Below the pieces are notes generated by a model. The model was not told the DNA's origin, did no database searches, and saw only the letters and a list, made by a program, of their open reading frames with translations. Below are positions 28,890 to 37,369 of a DNA stretch of 64,000 nt, one piece after another. This DNA is from Streptomyces sp. M41(2017) (GTDB lineage Bacteria; Actinomycetota; Actinomycetes; Streptomycetales; Streptomycetaceae), in NCBI RefSeq assembly GCF_002078175.1, contig NZ_MWFK01000001.1, forward strand, positions 434,001-498,000. Reading direction: 5' to 3'. The position numbers and the translations under genes are program-made. Each line of letters opens with the position of its first letter. Within the stretch, counting starts at the first letter, position 1.

Positions 28890-29332
28890 CCAATCGCACC
28901 CTGCCCCACGACCCCTACATCACCGCCGTCGTCGATGCGCTCATCGCGGCGGGCCTCGAGCCCACTACGGCCGAGACGCGCGACACCGAGGAGAACCGGT
29001 TCCACCCGGAGGGCGGCACCGAGCTGGACGCGCTGCTCGAGTGGGGTGCGGACACTTCCAGCAGCCTCAACGTAGACGTCTACGAGCACGGCATCGCACT
29101 GCTGTGGGAGCACCCGGCCGAACAGTGGCAGTGGGCGCCCCAGAAACAGCACGGCGAGCTGGTGCACGAGCCCGAGTTCCTGCCATTGCACCGGTGGGCC
29201 GACCCGGCCGCGGTGGTCGACGTCGTCCGTGTACTCCTCGCCGGCCTGCCCGTTCCTGGCGGCGAGGACCCTCGGCTGTGGTCCGGATTCGTCGGCGCGA
29301 GCGAGGCGGTCACGGCGTGGGCCGAGGAGTGA
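28886..29332 (+). CDS. Hypothetical acidic protein
   Basis: The 148-residue, Trp-rich acidic protein (LLWEHPAEQWQWAPQKQHGE) has no domain that I recognise. It overlaps the previous and following genes by 4 bases. Confidence 0.6.
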   Translation: MTNRTLPHDPYITAVVDALIAAGLEPTTAETRDTEENRFHPEGGTELDALLEWGADTSSSLNVDVYEHGIALLWEHPAEQWQWAPQKQHGELVHEPEFLPLHRWADPAAVVDVVRVLLAGLPVPGGEDPRLWSGFVGASEAVTAWAEE

Positions 29333-29646
29333 AGGACGACCCGCAGCGTCCGGAGTGCCGTCACTGGATCGGAGCCGAGCGCCGCCACTGCCGGTCCGGC
29401 GAGAACATCCGCGCCTACCTCACCGGCCCCCGCTGCCCCATCCACACGCCCAGCGCCCTCCTCGGGAAGCCCGAGCCGCAACCCGGCCCCGGCCTCCCCA
29501 CCGGCGCCTGGACGACGCCGAGCCCCATCAGCGATTCCCGTGTCCACGACGCGCAGGCCATCGCCTCCGGCAAACGCCGCTCCCACCCCGGCCAGTACCG
29601 CGCCGCGCAGGCCGCCGTCGACCACAGATCGGAACTGAACCTGTGA
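29329..29646 (+). CDS. Small Cys/His-rich hypothetical protein
   Basis: The 105-residue protein has ECRHWIGAERRHCRSGENIR then GPRCPIHTP. This pattern of Cys/His is shared by small proteins of Streptomyces phages. The GTG start overlaps the previous stop. Confidence 0.6.
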   Translation: MKDDPQRPECRHWIGAERRHCRSGENIRAYLTGPRCPIHTPSALLGKPEPQPGPGLPTGAWTTPSPISDSRVHDAQAIASGKRRSHPGQYRAAQAAVDHRSELNL

Positions 29647-30101
29647 CCACCACCCCGAGCCCCGCAGACCTTGCCCGCCGCGCCCGCCCGGCCGAGGTGA
29701 AGCAGACAGCGCCGGCCAACCCGCTCGCCCCGGCGCGCATGAAGTCGGGCGAGCGCTTCAAAGCCCTGTACCAGAGGGGTCTGCAGATGAGCGGCATGCT
29801 CCCCGAGGCCCGGCTGGTCGCGCACACGCTGCTCATGTACGCCAACCACCGCACCGGCCGGATCTCCCCCAACTTCCAGCCCAGCCGCGAACAGCTCGCC
29901 GAGGACACCGGCCTCGACCCGGCGCGCATCGGCGTGCAGATCGAAGTCCTCCGCCAGCGCGGATGGCTCGCGCTCACGACCATCGCCGAGGGCCCCAGGA
30001 CCGGTCAGTCGCGGTTCGACATGACGATCCCCTCCCTCTACATCGAGCGCATCCGCGGCCCACGTCACACGGAACGCGCCTCGCTCGGCCAGCCCCGCTG
30101 A
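29643..30101 (+). CDS. Winged-helix protein, possible replication or regulatory factor
   Basis: The 152-residue protein contains an HTH_36-like domain: AHTLLMYANHRTGRISPNFQ, SREQLAEDTGLDPARIGVQI, then a wing RGWLALTTIAEGPRTG. Such domains occur in phage and plasmid replication initiators. It lies two genes upstream of a larger initiator-like protein. Confidence 0.65.
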   Translation: MTTTPSPADLARRARPAEVKQTAPANPLAPARMKSGERFKALYQRGLQMSGMLPEARLVAHTLLMYANHRTGRISPNFQPSREQLAEDTGLDPARIGVQIEVLRQRGWLALTTIAEGPRTGQSRFDMTIPSLYIERIRGPRHTERASLGQPR

Positions 30102-30175
30102 CCTCCCCCAACGTCCGGGCGGGCGCTGTCCACCCGCGCCCGCCCGGCGCCCAACCACCCGAAGAGGGAACGCCC

Positions 30176-30574
30176 ATGGAACTCCGCTTCATCCCACCCG
30201 AATCCCCCTTCCGCGCCACGAGGGCGGGCGCCGGCATCGGCACAGGGGAGCTCTGCTCTCACGGCGCCCCGCTGCTGGCACTCCAGTTCTTCAACAACGA
30301 GAACGAGAAGGAGGACAGCACCGCCGTTGTCCTGCCCGCGTGCGTCGCCCCTCAGCTGTTCGGCGCAGCGATCGGCCTGATCGGGGCGTCCGGAGGCGTC
30401 GAGGCTGCGGAGTCCTTCGTCAGGGAGATGCTCACCGCCGCCAACAAGACGGTCAGCACCGTCGCCGCCCGCGAGGCCGAGCAGGCCGAAGCCGCCACGC
30501 ACTGCTGCGAGGCCAGCTACCGCACCGGCGGCCGCGAACACACGTGCCGCAGCACCACCGACTCCCCCTCCTGA
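30176..30574 (+). CDS. Hypothetical protein
   Basis: The 132-residue protein (MELRFIPPESPFRATRAG) has a hydrophobic centre (PQLFGAAIGLIGASGG) and a Cys-containing C-terminus (THCCEASYRTGG). GAGGGA precedes the ATG. Function is unknown. Confidence 0.6.
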   Translation: MELRFIPPESPFRATRAGAGIGTGELCSHGAPLLALQFFNNENEKEDSTAVVLPACVAPQLFGAAIGLIGASGGVEAAESFVREMLTAANKTVSTVAAREAEQAEAATHCCEASYRTGGREHTCRSTTDSPS

Positions 30575-30595
30575 CACCCCACACCGAGGAATCCG

Positions 30596-32305
30596 ATGCC
30601 CGCCTCCGCGCACGCAGCCGCTCTGGCTGCCGAGCACCCCGAGCCGCACTCCGCGGCTGCCGGGGCGCTCCCGCGCGGCGGCGGGCAGACCATCAAGGTC
30701 CCCCTGCGCCTGGTCGTAGGTGCTCAGTACGCCGATGCGGCCCTGAGCGTCTACGTCAAGATCGCAGCACTGTCCCAGCGCTCCGAAGGCTGCACCGCCA
30801 AGGTCGCCGTCATCGCCGAGTACCTCGGCATGAGCAAGTCCGCCGCCGAGCGCGGCCTCGGCCAGCTCGTACGGCCCGACGTCATCGACGGCCTGGTCGA
30901 GATCCCCACCGTCCGGCGCACCCTGCCCGGCGGCCGGGGCCAGTCCGCCCACCGCGTCACCCGCGAACTCACCGCCGACGAGCTGTGGGTGCGGATCCCG
31001 GTCCGGGCCGCCGAGGCCCTGAGCCCGCGGCTCCTGCGCCTGTACGCGCTCCTCGCCTACGCCACCGCCCGCCGCATCCCGGTGACCGCCGCCGAGCTCG
31101 GCGAGCAGCTGTTCCACCACACCGGGCAGCGCGCCGGCGAACACCTCGGCGAGCGCCAGGCCCGCCGTCTCGTCGACGAGCTCGAGGCCACCGGCTGGCT
31201 CGCCGTCCACCGCCGCGAGGGCCAGCACGGCCGCCACGCGTACGAGACCCGCCGCCACCCGCTCCGCTCCGTCCCGGCCCCCGCGGCCGCCGCTCCGGCG
31301 GTCGACGAGCAGCTCGCGCTGTGGGGTTCGGAGTCACCGGTCATTCATGACGGATCCGGTGCGGGCGATCATGACGGATCCCTCGCGTCTGAGGAAGACC
31401 TGCAGACTGACCGACGCATTAAGACGCAGGTGGTGGGGGTTATCCGCCGTAGGCGATCTGACCGTGAGTGGGTCGCGACTCCTGTGGATAACCGCGTGCC
31501 GGACTCCTTCGGCCGAGGCAATCGCGTGCTGCGCACGGATGACGAGACCTCGTCCTCGAACCCGGCCACCGGCCGCGCCCCGTACACCGGCCCCGCCCTG
31601 CAGCTGTCCCCCCGAATCTGGCGAGTCCTCGAGCCCGTACGGCACGAACTCCCGCAGCTGCGCACCTTCGTGCTCCGACAGGTCGCCCGATCTATCGGCG
31701 CCCAGCTCGACACCGGGAGTGCCGAGGACGGCCTCGAGGAACGCCTACGCGACCGGATCACCCGCCGCTACGCAAAGACCACGACGATCCGGGACATGGG
31801 CCGCTGGCTCCTCGGCGCGGCCCTGGTCCGCCACGGGTGCGGCCTCGCCTCCTGCGAGTCCGGCACCGTCTGGGAGACCGGCGAGCCGTGCGAGACGTGC
31901 ATGACCAACGCCGCGATCCGGCGGGCCCGCGCTCAGCGAGAGGCCGAACTCACCGCGAGCGAGCAGCAGCTGGCCGCCGCGCGAGCCCGGCGCCTCGAGC
32001 ACGACCAGGCCGTCGCCGAGGAGCAGCGGGGCGTGCGGGCGGCCGCCCGGGCGCGCCAGCAGCTGCTCGACGAGCTCGGCCCCGACAACGTTCTGCCCCG
32101 CCGTTCGACGGCTCCGGTGGTGGAGCTCCCGCCGCCGGTCCCGTGGCCCGCCCGCGCGACGGCCGCCGAGCGCGCCGCCGCGACCCCCGACGACATCCGT
32201 ACGGCCATCGCCCGCCACGGGCAGGCCGCCGCCATCCACCTGTACGGCCACGCCCTGGTGCTCCCGCACCTTCCGGCGCTGGACCTGCCCGAGACCGGTA
32301 GCTGA
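30596..32305 (+). CDS. Replication initiator-like protein
   Basis: The 569-residue protein has two winged-helix-like regions, at residues about 45-110 (SVYVKIAALSQRSEGCTAKV, MSKSAAERGLGQL) and about 140-215 (ERQARRLVDELEATGWLAVH). After a linker, a C-terminal region has a Cys cluster (CGLASCESGTVWETGEPCETC) and a long coiled coil. It is the best candidate for a phage replication protein in the window. Its linker is encoded by DNA with iteron-like repeats and a DnaA box (see 31338-31491), as in lambda gene O, so initiator and origin may be combined here. Confidence 0.65.
   Translation: MPASAHAAALAAEHPEPHSAAAGALPRGGGQTIKVPLRLVVGAQYADAALSVYVKIAALSQRSEGCTAKVAVIAEYLGMSKSAAERGLGQLVRPDVIDGLVEIPTVRRTLPGGRGQSAHRVTRELTADELWVRIPVRAAEALSPRLLRLYALLAYATARRIPVTAAELGEQLFHHTGQRAGEHLGERQARRLVDELEATGWLAVHRREGQHGRHAYETRRHPLRSVPAPAAAAPAVDEQLALWGSESPVIHDGSGAGDHDGSLASEEDLQTDRRIKTQVVGVIRRRRSDREWVATPVDNRVPDSFGRGNRVLRTDDETSSSNPATGRAPYTGPALQLSPRIWRVLEPVRHELPQLRTFVLRQVARSIGAQLDTGSAEDGLEERLRDRITRRYAKTTTIRDMGRWLLGAALVRHGCGLASCESGTVWETGEPCETCMTNAAIRRARAQREAELTASEQQLAAARARRLEHDQAVAEEQRGVRAAARARQQLLDELGPDNVLPRRSTAPVVELPPPVPWPARATAAERAAATPDDIRTAIARHGQAAAIHLYGHALVLPHLPALDLPETGS
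31338..31491. other. Candidate prophage replication origin inside the initiator gene
   Basis: TCATGACGGATCC occurs at 31345-31357 and 31369-31381 (24-bp phase), with an inverted half-site making GTCATTCATGAC at 31340-31351. TTATCCGCC (31440-31448) and a perfect DnaA box TGTGGATAA (31483-31491, reverse TTATCCACA) follow. The segment is locally less G+C-rich. Confidence 0.5.
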
Positions 32306-32316
32306 CCGGAGGACCT

Positions 32317-32631
32317 ATGAAGCTTTCCGATCACAACGTCGCCCAGTGCCCGCAGTGCCAGGCCGATATCCGGTGGGCCATCACCGAGCACGGCCGCCGG
32401 CAGCCCATCAACGCCCAGCCGGACGAGGCGGGCAACCTCGCCGCCCACACGAACGGCACGGGCACCCTCAAGGTCCGTGTCCTGACGAAGGAACGCGACC
32501 GCCTCGAGGGCACGGAGTGGCGGGCGATGCCGCACGTCGCGACGTGCAGGGGCCCGCGGCCGCCGCGCCCCGTGCACAGGGCGCCTCGGCGTGCAGCGGT
32601 CCGCCCGGGCGCCTGGCGGTGGACGCGATGA
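32317..32631 (+). CDS. Small zinc-ribbon protein
   Basis: The 104-residue protein starts near AQCPQCQADIRWAITEHGRR with a likely partner Cys in HVATCRGPRPP. GGAGG is placed well before the ATG. A short C-terminal basic tail follows. Function is unknown; similar proteins are common in actinophage early operons. Confidence 0.65.
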   Translation: MKLSDHNVAQCPQCQADIRWAITEHGRRQPINAQPDEAGNLAAHTNGTGTLKVRVLTKERDRLEGTEWRAMPHVATCRGPRPPRPVHRAPRRAAVRPGAWRWTR

Positions 32632-32894
32632 CCGCCCCCGTCGAGTGCATCGACGGCCAGGACGTGCAGCAGGCGGCCGTCCCCGACGAGGACCACTCCA
32701 CCGGCACGGCCTGGCACGCGCCACGGCTCCACTCGGCCGTCGCGCTGCCGGAGCACATCACGCCCTGCCCGCCGGCGGAGCAGGCCCAGCACCGGGCCGA
32801 GCTCGCGGAAGCGATCTCCGGCTTCGCGGTCGGCGTCGCCATCAGCCAGCACCGCGACCGCACTGCATCTCAGGGAGGCACCGATGGGAAGTGA
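32628..32894 (+). CDS. Hypothetical protein
   Basis: The 88-residue protein starts at an ATG overlapping the preceding stop (ATGA). No motif is recognised; the C-terminal helix is QHRAELAEAISGFAVGVAIS. The end overlaps the next gene by 11 bp. Confidence 0.55.
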   Translation: MTAPVECIDGQDVQQAAVPDEDHSTGTAWHAPRLHSAVALPEHITPCPPAEQAQHRAELAEAISGFAVGVAISQHRDRTASQGGTDGK

Positions 32895-33747
32895 CCAGCT
32901 CCGCGCTCTCCTCGAGGAGGGCCTGAACAACCGGGCGATCGCCCGCCAGACCGGATGCTCGCTGCGGAAGGTCGCCCAGGCCCGCAAGGACGCGGGCATC
33001 CCGCCGGCGCCCCGCAGCTCCTGGGAGCGCCGCCCGCACCCCAAGCAGGACGACATCCGGGCGCTCCTGACCGAGGGACACACCGACACGGCCGTCCGCG
33101 AAGCCACCGGCGCAGACGTCAGCACCATCGCCCGCATGCGCCGCGAGGGCGGCTTCGGCCCGGCCACCATCACCCGCAACGGGACCCGGCCGCACCCCCA
33201 GCACGCCGCCATCCTCAGGCTGCTCGAACAGCGCAAGTCGACAGCCGCGGTCGCGCGGGAGCTCGGCGTCGATCGTGCCGCCGTCCGCCGCATCCGCCGC
33301 GAGGCCGGACTGCCCACCGTCCCCATGCAGCCGCTGACGTTGGAAGAGGCCTGGGCGACGCACACCAAGCCGGTCGACGGAGGCCACATCGAGTGGACAG
33401 GGTCACGCGCATCGGGCAGCGGGACACCGGTCATGCGCTACAAGGACGCCGTCTACACGGCGGCCGCGATCGCCTTCCGGCAGCACACCGGCCGGGACCC
33501 CGTCGGCCACGCAAAGGCCGAGTGCGGCATGGCGCAGTGCGTCGAGCCGTCCCACATCGAAGACGAGCCCGGCCGCGCCCACATCAGGGAGCAGCTGCGC
33601 AACGTCCTCGGCAAGGGGGCGCGCCAACCCTTCTGCCGGCGCGACCACGACCAGGCGGTGCACGGCCGGTACGGACCGAACGGCACCGCGTACTGCCAGG
33701 CCTGCCAGGACGTGAAGCGCGGCCGCGTCCCGGAGCCCGCCGGATGA
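32884..33747 (+). CDS. Triple-HTH protein with C-terminal HNH-like nuclease domain
   Basis: The 287-residue protein carries three HTH repeats of about 45-50 residues: LRALLEEGLNNRAIARQTGC, IRALLTEGHTDTAVREATGA, and ILRLLEQRKSTAAVARELGV. The C-terminal half (residues about 160-285) has ECGMAQCVEPSHIEDEPGRA and FCRRDHDQAVHGRYGPNG ending YCQACQDVK, a Cys/His pattern of homing-type HNH endonucleases. DNA-directed nuclease or regulator function is inferred. It overlaps the WhiB gene by 4 bases. Confidence 0.65.
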   Translation: MGSDQLRALLEEGLNNRAIARQTGCSLRKVAQARKDAGIPPAPRSSWERRPHPKQDDIRALLTEGHTDTAVREATGADVSTIARMRREGGFGPATITRNGTRPHPQHAAILRLLEQRKSTAAVARELGVDRAAVRRIRREAGLPTVPMQPLTLEEAWATHTKPVDGGHIEWTGSRASGSGTPVMRYKDAVYTAAAIAFRQHTGRDPVGHAKAECGMAQCVEPSHIEDEPGRAHIREQLRNVLGKGARQPFCRRDHDQAVHGRYGPNGTAYCQACQDVKRGRVPEPAG

Positions 33748-34484
33748 GCGGCGGCGGCCTCGGCTACCGGGAGGACTGGTGGGTCGGCGCGGTCTGCGCG
33801 GGCGACCTGGAGCGGTTCTTCCGGTCCTCCACGGTCGCGGCCGCCGCGATCTGCCGGACCTGCCCCGTGCGCGCCGAGTGCCTGTACGACGCGCTCGACG
33901 CCGACGCCCCCAACGGCGTCTGGGGCGGCCTCATCCGCTCCGAACGCCGGGCGCTCCCCGAGCTCCCGCCCGAGCGGTCCACGGCAATCCCCCTGCTCCG
34001 CGACCTCCTCGCCGACATGGAGCTGGACCCCGCCGAGGACGAACCCGAACCCACCGAGAGGACACCCGAGATGGACAACCCCATCCCCGCCCCGCGCCCG
34101 GCCGAGCCCAGCAAGGAGCCGCAGCTCACCATCCCCGCTCTCCTGGTCTGGGCCGCCGACCACGATGACCCCAAGATCCGCAAGGCGGGCGAGCAGGCTC
34201 AGACCGCTCTGGACATCCTTCGGGCCCGGCACCGGGCGGACGAGCAGCTGGCGTCCATCGATGAGGAGTCCGCTCGCCTCGAGAAGCGGCTCGCCGAACT
34301 CCAGAAGCGCAAGGCCGACATCGCCCCCAAGGCCAAGACGAAGGCGCCGCCCCGGGACTACGACCCCGCCGACGTCCGCGCCTGGGCCGCCACCCAGGGC
34401 ACCGACGTCCCGCCGCGCGGCCGCGTGCCCAAGAAGGTCCTCGACGACTGGCGCGCGGCCGGCGCACCGGTCCGCGAGCCGTGA
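33744..34484 (+). CDS. WhiB-Lsr2 fusion protein
   Basis: The 246-residue protein has an N-terminal WhiB domain with the four iron-sulfur Cys (C18, C37, C40, C46) and the GVWGG turn at 58-62. An acidic Pro-rich linker and a coiled coil (about residues 150-195, ARLEKRLAELQKRKADI) follow. The C-terminal DYDPADVRAWAATQGTDV then PPRGRVPKKVLDDW matches the Lsr2 DNA-binding domain with its RGR minor-groove motif. WhiB proteins bind sigma factor and sense redox/NO; Lsr2 silences A+T-rich DNA. A redox-gated silencer or regulator of host or phage genes is inferred. An internal ATG (34072) could make the Lsr2 part separately. Confidence 0.8.
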   Translation: MSGGGLGYREDWWVGAVCAGDLERFFRSSTVAAAAICRTCPVRAECLYDALDADAPNGVWGGLIRSERRALPELPPERSTAIPLLRDLLADMELDPAEDEPEPTERTPEMDNPIPAPRPAEPSKEPQLTIPALLVWAADHDDPKIRKAGEQAQTALDILRARHRADEQLASIDEESARLEKRLAELQKRKADIAPKAKTKAPPRDYDPADVRAWAATQGTDVPPRGRVPKKVLDDWRAAGAPVREP

Positions 34485-35125
34485 GCGCTGAGGTGGAGTG
34501 CCAGCTGTGCCACCAGCCCGTGCGCTCCACAGTGGCCCGGGCCCGCCGGATCGGCTCCCGCTGCTGGCGGAAACTCCGCCCCGACCAGCGCGCATCGATC
34601 ACCGCCCTCACGCGCCGCGGCTGGTCCCTCGGCCCCAACGAAGCCCGCGCCGCCCTCAACCGACCCGCACCCGCCGCCCCCGACCAACTCGCCCTGAACG
34701 GAGAGGGGACTCGCATGGCCCGCAGGACTGACCGACAGATCGCTCTCGGCGCCCCGACTCGGATCCAGCGCTCCCGCACCAAGGGCTGGCGCGCGCCGGC
34801 TGGTGCCCTCTACGTCGGCCGCGGGAGCCGCTGGGGCAACCCGTACGTCGTCACCCAGCTCGGCCAGGAGCACGCCGTCATCGACAGCCGCACCACCGGC
34901 GTCATCTTCAGCAGCGACAGCGAGCCCAAGGCCCGTCGCGTGGCGTGCACCTGGTACCGGGCGTGGCTCTCCAGCCAGCCCGGCCTCCTCGCCGCGGTCC
35001 GCCGCCAGCTCGGCGGCCACGACCTCATGTGCTGGTGCCCACTCCCTGAGCCCGGCGACCCAGACCACTGCCACGCTGCCGTGCTCCTCGAGCACGCCAA
35101 CGACCAGGAGAAGACCCGTGCCTGA
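34481..35125 (+). CDS. DUF6011-DUF4326 protein
   Basis: The 214-residue protein has an N-terminal zinc-knuckle-like DUF6011 segment (CQLCHQPVRSTVARARRIGS with RCWRKL). Its C-terminal DUF4326 domain runs from IQRSRTKGWRAPAGALYVGR through WGNPY to MCWCPLPEPGDPDHCHAAVL. DUF4326 is common in phages and its reaction is unknown. An internal ATG at 34715 (MARRTDRQIAL) could mark a separate DUF4326 start. Confidence 0.75.
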   Translation: MSAEVECQLCHQPVRSTVARARRIGSRCWRKLRPDQRASITALTRRGWSLGPNEARAALNRPAPAAPDQLALNGEGTRMARRTDRQIALGAPTRIQRSRTKGWRAPAGALYVGRGSRWGNPYVVTQLGQEHAVIDSRTTGVIFSSDSEPKARRVACTWYRAWLSSQPGLLAAVRRQLGGHDLMCWCPLPEPGDPDHCHAAVLLEHANDQEKTRA

Positions 35126-35261
35126 ACTCCCGCAGCCCGCCCCGCGCACAGCGGAGGAAGCCGCCCACCTCCTCGCCCGCGAAGGCCACCACGTGCACCT
35201 CGTCGCCGACGACACGGTGTGCCTCGCCGGACGCTGCGCACTGGACGTGACGCAGCGATGA
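35118..35261 (+). CDS. 47-residue hypothetical protein
   Basis: The GTG start at 35118 overlaps the previous gene by 8 bp, and the end overlaps the next ATG by 4. The sequence (RTAEEAAHLLAREGHHVHLV) looks like a small alpha/beta protein. Function is unknown. Confidence 0.5.
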   Translation: MPELPQPAPRTAEEAAHLLAREGHHVHLVADDTVCLAGRCALDVTQR

Positions 35262-36028
35262 GCAACCGCGACTGGGGCGACCTTGAGGACTTCGCCCGCC
35301 ATGAGCGCGCTCTGTCGCGGGACATCGTGTCCGCGCTGAGCCGCAAGGCCGCCGCGTCGGCCGGACAGTGGCCGCCCACCGACGAGATCCAGCCCGAGGA
35401 GAAGCACGTGCCCGACCGCGCCGAGTCCCCCACCGAACAGACAGGCCTCCGCCAACGCGTGGCCGATGCCATCCACCACGATCTGAACGCCCGCAGGGTG
35501 AGGCGCGACCAGGGCCTCCTCGGCATCGTGCCGCGCCTCACCGACGCGGTGATGGCTGTGCTCGCGTCAGCCCCAGCGACCGAAGCGACCGAGCCTGCGA
35601 GCCCCTCTGCCGCGATGACGGGCGCCGGAGTCGTGGTGCGCAGTGAACTGGCAGCGGGCGTGCAGCGCTGCGACGAGGCCGCCGACGTGGTGCGCGACGC
35701 CCGGACTCTGCGCGAGCAGATCGCCGGCGCCATCTACGAGAAATGCAACCCCGGCCACCACTGGGCGTCGGCCCACCCCGATGACGTCCTGGCCTACGGG
35801 TCAGATGCCGACGCCGCACTCACCGTCGGCCTCCCGCACGGAAAGTTCATGGGCGACCAGCTCCGGCACAGCGAGGCCGTGATCGAGCGCGTCATCCAGC
35901 TCAACGAGCAGTGGGTGAAGGCCGGGCCGCCCCCGCTCGGCGCGTCAATGGCCCGCTGGTGGGACGCCCGACTCGTCGAGCTCCACAACGCGATCGTCCC
36001 GCCCGGCGACCAGTCCCAGGAGAAGTGA
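35258..36028 (+). CDS. Hypothetical protein
   Basis: The 256-residue soluble protein with predicted helices (GLRQRVADAIHHDLNARRVR, LREQIAGAIYEKCNPGHHW) has no domain that I can name. It starts at an ATGA overlap and ends 2 bp before the next ATG. Confidence 0.6.
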   Translation: MSNRDWGDLEDFARHERALSRDIVSALSRKAAASAGQWPPTDEIQPEEKHVPDRAESPTEQTGLRQRVADAIHHDLNARRVRRDQGLLGIVPRLTDAVMAVLASAPATEATEPASPSAAMTGAGVVVRSELAAGVQRCDEAADVVRDARTLREQIAGAIYEKCNPGHHWASAHPDDVLAYGSDADAALTVGLPHGKFMGDQLRHSEAVIERVIQLNEQWVKAGPPPLGASMARWWDARLVELHNAIVPPGDQSQEK

Positions 36029-36030
36029 AG

Positions 36031-36540
36031 ATGACGCAGCAACCCCACCAGGAACCGGAGCTGACCGGCCCGGCCGGCAGCGCGTTCCGTGTCCCGGACA
36101 TCGCCGAGAACCCCGCCGTACTGGAGCAGTGGATCATCACCGCCCGGGACTGGCACCCGATCTGGTACCAGTACCTCCTCGCGCTCATCTCCCTCGCCGA
36201 CATGCCTGACATGCCGCCCGCCAACCGGCACCGCAAAGGCGTCACTCACGAGCTGGTCGTATTCGCCCTCGACCCGGAGGACGGCCCCCTCCGGCCGGAG
36301 ACGTTCGTTGACCGCCGGCCCACCGAGTTCGTGCTCACCCCGGCCAACGTCGTCGAGCAGGTCACAACAACCGACGACCAGGCCCGCCACCTCACCCGGC
36401 TGTGCGCCAACGCCGTCGTCCACGGCCGGCTCATCCCCGAGACCGGAGACTCACCCGACCACATCCGGGCCATGTGGCGCACGAGCATCAGCCAGACCCT
36501 CGACCACTCCCGCGACCCCCATCACGGCCGAGCGAACTGA
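36031..36540 (+). CDS. Hypothetical protein
   Basis: The 169-residue protein with an aromatic-rich stretch (WIITARDWHPIWYQYLLALI) and a C-terminal HLTRLCANAVVHGRL segment has unknown function. It is similar in style to neighbouring early genes. Confidence 0.6.
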   Translation: MTQQPHQEPELTGPAGSAFRVPDIAENPAVLEQWIITARDWHPIWYQYLLALISLADMPDMPPANRHRKGVTHELVVFALDPEDGPLRPETFVDRRPTEFVLTPANVVEQVTTTDDQARHLTRLCANAVVHGRLIPETGDSPDHIRAMWRTSISQTLDHSRDPHHGRAN

Positions 36541-36551
36541 AAGGGCCACCA

Positions 36552-36932
36552 GTGACCAGACTTGAGTTCGCGTACAACGCGGGCGCCGTAGCCCTGGCAG
36601 GTCTCGGACTCGCGGCCACCATGCAGAACCTGGTGCTCACGGCCGGTGCGCTCTTTCTCGGCGCGGCGGGCTGCATCGGCGGATCCAACCGGGAGCGTCG
36701 CGCCCGACAGCCGCGGGCCTGCTGCCAGTTCGGGGCGAGCAGCAGCGGTGTTGCTCACAGCCCCGGCTGCAGGCGAGGGCCGGCGGCGTCGGCCGAGACC
36801 GGTTGGGAGCAGCGCCTCGCCCGCACGCGGCCCGTGGTCGAGTGCCCGCCGTCCAGCACCGGCCGGTGCATCGCCTGGGACAAGTGCGTGACCGCCGAAG
36901 GTGAATGCGTCGAGGACCGGGGCAGCGCATGA
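36552..36932 (+). CDS. Small membrane-associated Cys-rich protein
   Basis: The 126-residue protein (GTG start) has one or two N-terminal hydrophobic helices (GAVALAGLGLAATMQNLVL, TAGALFLGAAGCIGG) and a C-terminal part with six or more Cys (VVECPPSSTGRCIAWDKCV). Function is unknown. Confidence 0.55.
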   Translation: MTRLEFAYNAGAVALAGLGLAATMQNLVLTAGALFLGAAGCIGGSNRERRARQPRACCQFGASSSGVAHSPGCRRGPAASAETGWEQRLARTRPVVECPPSSTGRCIAWDKCVTAEGECVEDRGSA

Positions 36933-37369
36933 GCGAGCTGACCGTCTACCGGTACGTCTGCCCGTGGTGCACGAAGGGCGACATGGGGCCCAGCACCGGC
37001 CGCTGCCTCCACTGCACCGGCACTGGCCTCACCAACGACGTCGCCGGCTGGCCGGCCGCCGAGCTCGTCGAGGCGCCGATCCCGCCCGGAGTGATGCGTA
37101 AGGCCTGCCGCGACTGCGCGTTCCGGACCGGCTCCCCCGAGCTCGAGGACGGCGGCCGCCAACTCCCCGACGGCGAACCGTTCTGGTGCCACCACGGCGC
37201 CGCGGACGGCTACGCGGGCAGCCACCAGCCCATCGGCTCCTGGCGCCCGCCCGGCCACCCCCGCGACATCCCGCTCGGCGAACTCATCTGCGCCGGCTGG
37301 TGGGCGAAAGCCTCCGGGCGCCCCCTGCCCGCCGAGCCCTTCCGCGACCTCGACACGAAGGAGAGCTGA
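36929..37369 (+). CDS. Zinc-ribbon hypothetical protein
   Basis: The 146-residue protein has YVCPWCTKGDMGPSTGRCLHC near the N-terminus, a DnaJ-like CxxC pair spacing. A second cluster, KACRDCAFRTGSPELEDGGR with FWCHHG, follows. It probably binds zinc. It overlaps its neighbours by 4 and 1 bp. Confidence 0.6.
   Translation: MSELTVYRYVCPWCTKGDMGPSTGRCLHCTGTGLTNDVAGWPAAELVEAPIPPGVMRKACRDCAFRTGSPELEDGGRQLPDGEPFWCHHGAADGYAGSHQPIGSWRPPGHPRDIPLGELICAGWWAKASGRPLPAEPFRDLDTKES

Noticed and set aside
33744..34484. Sequencing frameshift creating a false WhiB-Lsr2 fusion
   Set aside because: The frame is continuous, the linker has normal codon use, and both domains are in register, so a fusion or internal start is more plausible than an error.
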